This document shows positions 63,195-64,000 of a stretch of 64,000 nt of DNA, piece after piece. Position 1 is the first letter of the stretch; the number at the start of each line of letters is the position of its first letter. Position numbers and translations under genes: made by a program. The DNA comes from Micromonospora deserti (GTDB lineage Bacteria; Actinomycetota; Actinomycetes; Mycobacteriales; Micromonosporaceae): the NCBI RefSeq assembly GCF_003236335.1, contig NZ_POUB01000003.1, positions 22,214 to 86,213 on the forward strand, read 5' to 3'. The notes below the pieces were generated by a model. It saw only the letters and a program-made list of their open reading frames with translations, had not been told where the DNA came from and did not search any database.

Positions 63195-64000
63195 ATGGCG
63201 AAGCGCGCCTCGACAGCCGTCGTACGCACCGCCACCGCTGCCCTCGCGCTGGCACCTCCAGCGCTGCTCTACCAGGCCGGATGGCTCACCACCGTCGACC
63301 TATCCGCTGACCAACTCCAGGCATGGGTGCACCAGCCGCTGACCAGCGGCTTCATCATCCTGCTGACGTACGCCAGCGCCTGGCTGCTGTGGGTACTCCT
63401 AATAACCGCCGTCACCGATCACACCCACCGCTACCTCGCCGCCCGCCTGCGATGGCACCTCACCCTGCACCTACCCGGTCCCTTGCAAGCACTCGCGGCC
63501 ACGCTGCTTGGCACCACCGCCGTCACCACCGCCGCCCTTCCCGCCACTGCGCACGGCCACACCGCCACAGATGCCGACCCCTCTGCAATGACACCACCAT
63601 CAACCGAGACCGCCCCGATCCGCGACGCCGTGCCTCACACACAATCGACCGGCCCGGCACCCTCCCGGCTAGGACACCCCACCACCTCGCCTACGACAAC
63701 CACCGCCGTACTGACTTCAGAAAGCCGGAACAGCGATGCGGATTCCACCGTCGCCACCCCGCCGACCTTCGCCCGGGACCGCACCGACGCCCGCGCTGCG
63801 AACCGAAACCCCGGCAGGACCATCGACGTCACCGCCGAAGACACCCTGTGGGACCTCGCAGCCGAGCACCTCGGCGACCCGCACCGCTGGCGGGAGATCT
63901 ACAAACTCAACCGGGGAAACGAACAGGCCAACGGCTACGCCCTCACCGACCCCGACGAGATCCACGTCGGATGGGTCCTCGCTCTCCCCGCCCACGAGGC
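63195..64000 (+). CDS. LysM-domain membrane protein (3' truncated by window)
   Basis: ATG 63195 follows GGAGGGAGA. The frame is open to the window end (268 codons). It has two N-terminal hydrophobic segments (LALAPPALLYQAGWL region and FIILLTYASAWLLWVLLITA), another near residue 95 (Ala/Thr-rich), a Thr/Ser/Pro linker, and from about residue 209 a LysM-like repeat (EDTLWDLAAEHLGDPHRWRE, IYKLNRGN). Third member of the Hsp70-BTAD module; probably holds the complex to peptidoglycan. Confidence 0.75.
   Translation, partial: MAKRASTAVVRTATAALALAPPALLYQAGWLTTVDLSADQLQAWVHQPLTSGFIILLTYASAWLLWVLLITAVTDHTHRYLAARLRWHLTLHLPGPLQALAATLLGTTAVTTAALPATAHGHTATDADPSAMTPPSTETAPIRDAVPHTQSTGPAPSRLGHPTTSPTTTTAVLTSESRNSDADSTVATPPTFARDRTDARAANRNPGRTIDVTAEDTLWDLAAEHLGDPHRWREIYKLNRGNEQANGYALTDPDEIHVGWVLALPAHE

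Noticed and set aside
1..64000. CRISPR array or cas1/cas2
   Set aside because: No regularly spaced short repeats were seen; the only Cas4-like protein belongs to the pPIWI-RE operon.

Overview
The window is high-GC actinobacterial DNA. Its gene families (FxLD lanthipeptide cluster, DUF397/DUF5753 regulator pair, CU044_5270 protein with an ECF sigma factor, Hsp70-BTAD-LysM set) and abundant GTG starts fit a filamentous actinomycete. Micromonosporaceae is my best guess, by inference only. No rRNA, complete tRNA or CRISPR array was seen.

Layout. (1) 1-9365 is ordinary chromosome: a NUDIX tail, an MFS exporter, a heptose-type sugar-nucleotide enzyme (HldE-like) with GT2 and GT9 glycosyltransferases, an Hsp20/DUF2231 pair, a flavoprotein, and a CopZ/NTF2-like pair facing a TetR gene across a perfect palindrome. 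(2) 9440-25240 is an accretion zone. Three related attachment-like sites (about 9.84, 15.5 and 25.1 kb), two of them beside decayed tyrosine-recombinase genes, bracket two segments. The first (9.9-15.5 kb) carries a LamG protein, an ECF sigma operon and IS/regulator debris. The second (15.6-25.1 kb) carries a DUF4238 protein, unknown genes, and a compact HTH + cyclase-like + nucleosidase cluster that looks like a conflict system. (3) 25356-45225 is a defence island. A four-gene overlapping operon encodes a pPIWI-RE Argonaute-like protein, a DinG-like Fe-S helicase, a zinc-finger restriction-endonuclease-fold protein and a RecB/Cas4-like Fe-S nuclease. A Hanks-type protein kinase diverges from it. 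Beyond lie a stand-alone HTH-N6-methylase with a specificity-like tail and a complete type I restriction-modification operon (hsdM-hsdS-hsdR). (4) 45738-49648 holds regulators and small proteins. (5) 49900-58513 is a class I FxLD lanthipeptide cluster (precursor, LanB, LanC, fused elimination-domain/methyltransferase) with companion genes. (6) 58951-64000 is an Hsp70-like membrane ATPase, a membrane-anchored BTAD protein and a LysM membrane protein cut by the window end.

How the parts work together (inference). In the pPIWI-RE operon the overlaps of 1, 8 and 17 nt imply translational coupling. The helicase and nucleases would act on DNA found by the PIWI protein, while the kinase and methylase may supply signalling or self-marking. 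The nucleosidase cluster resembles NAD/nucleotide-depleting abortive systems. In the lanthipeptide cluster LanB dehydrates, LanC cyclises, and the PIMT-like methyltransferase would act on an Asp-Gly in the core.
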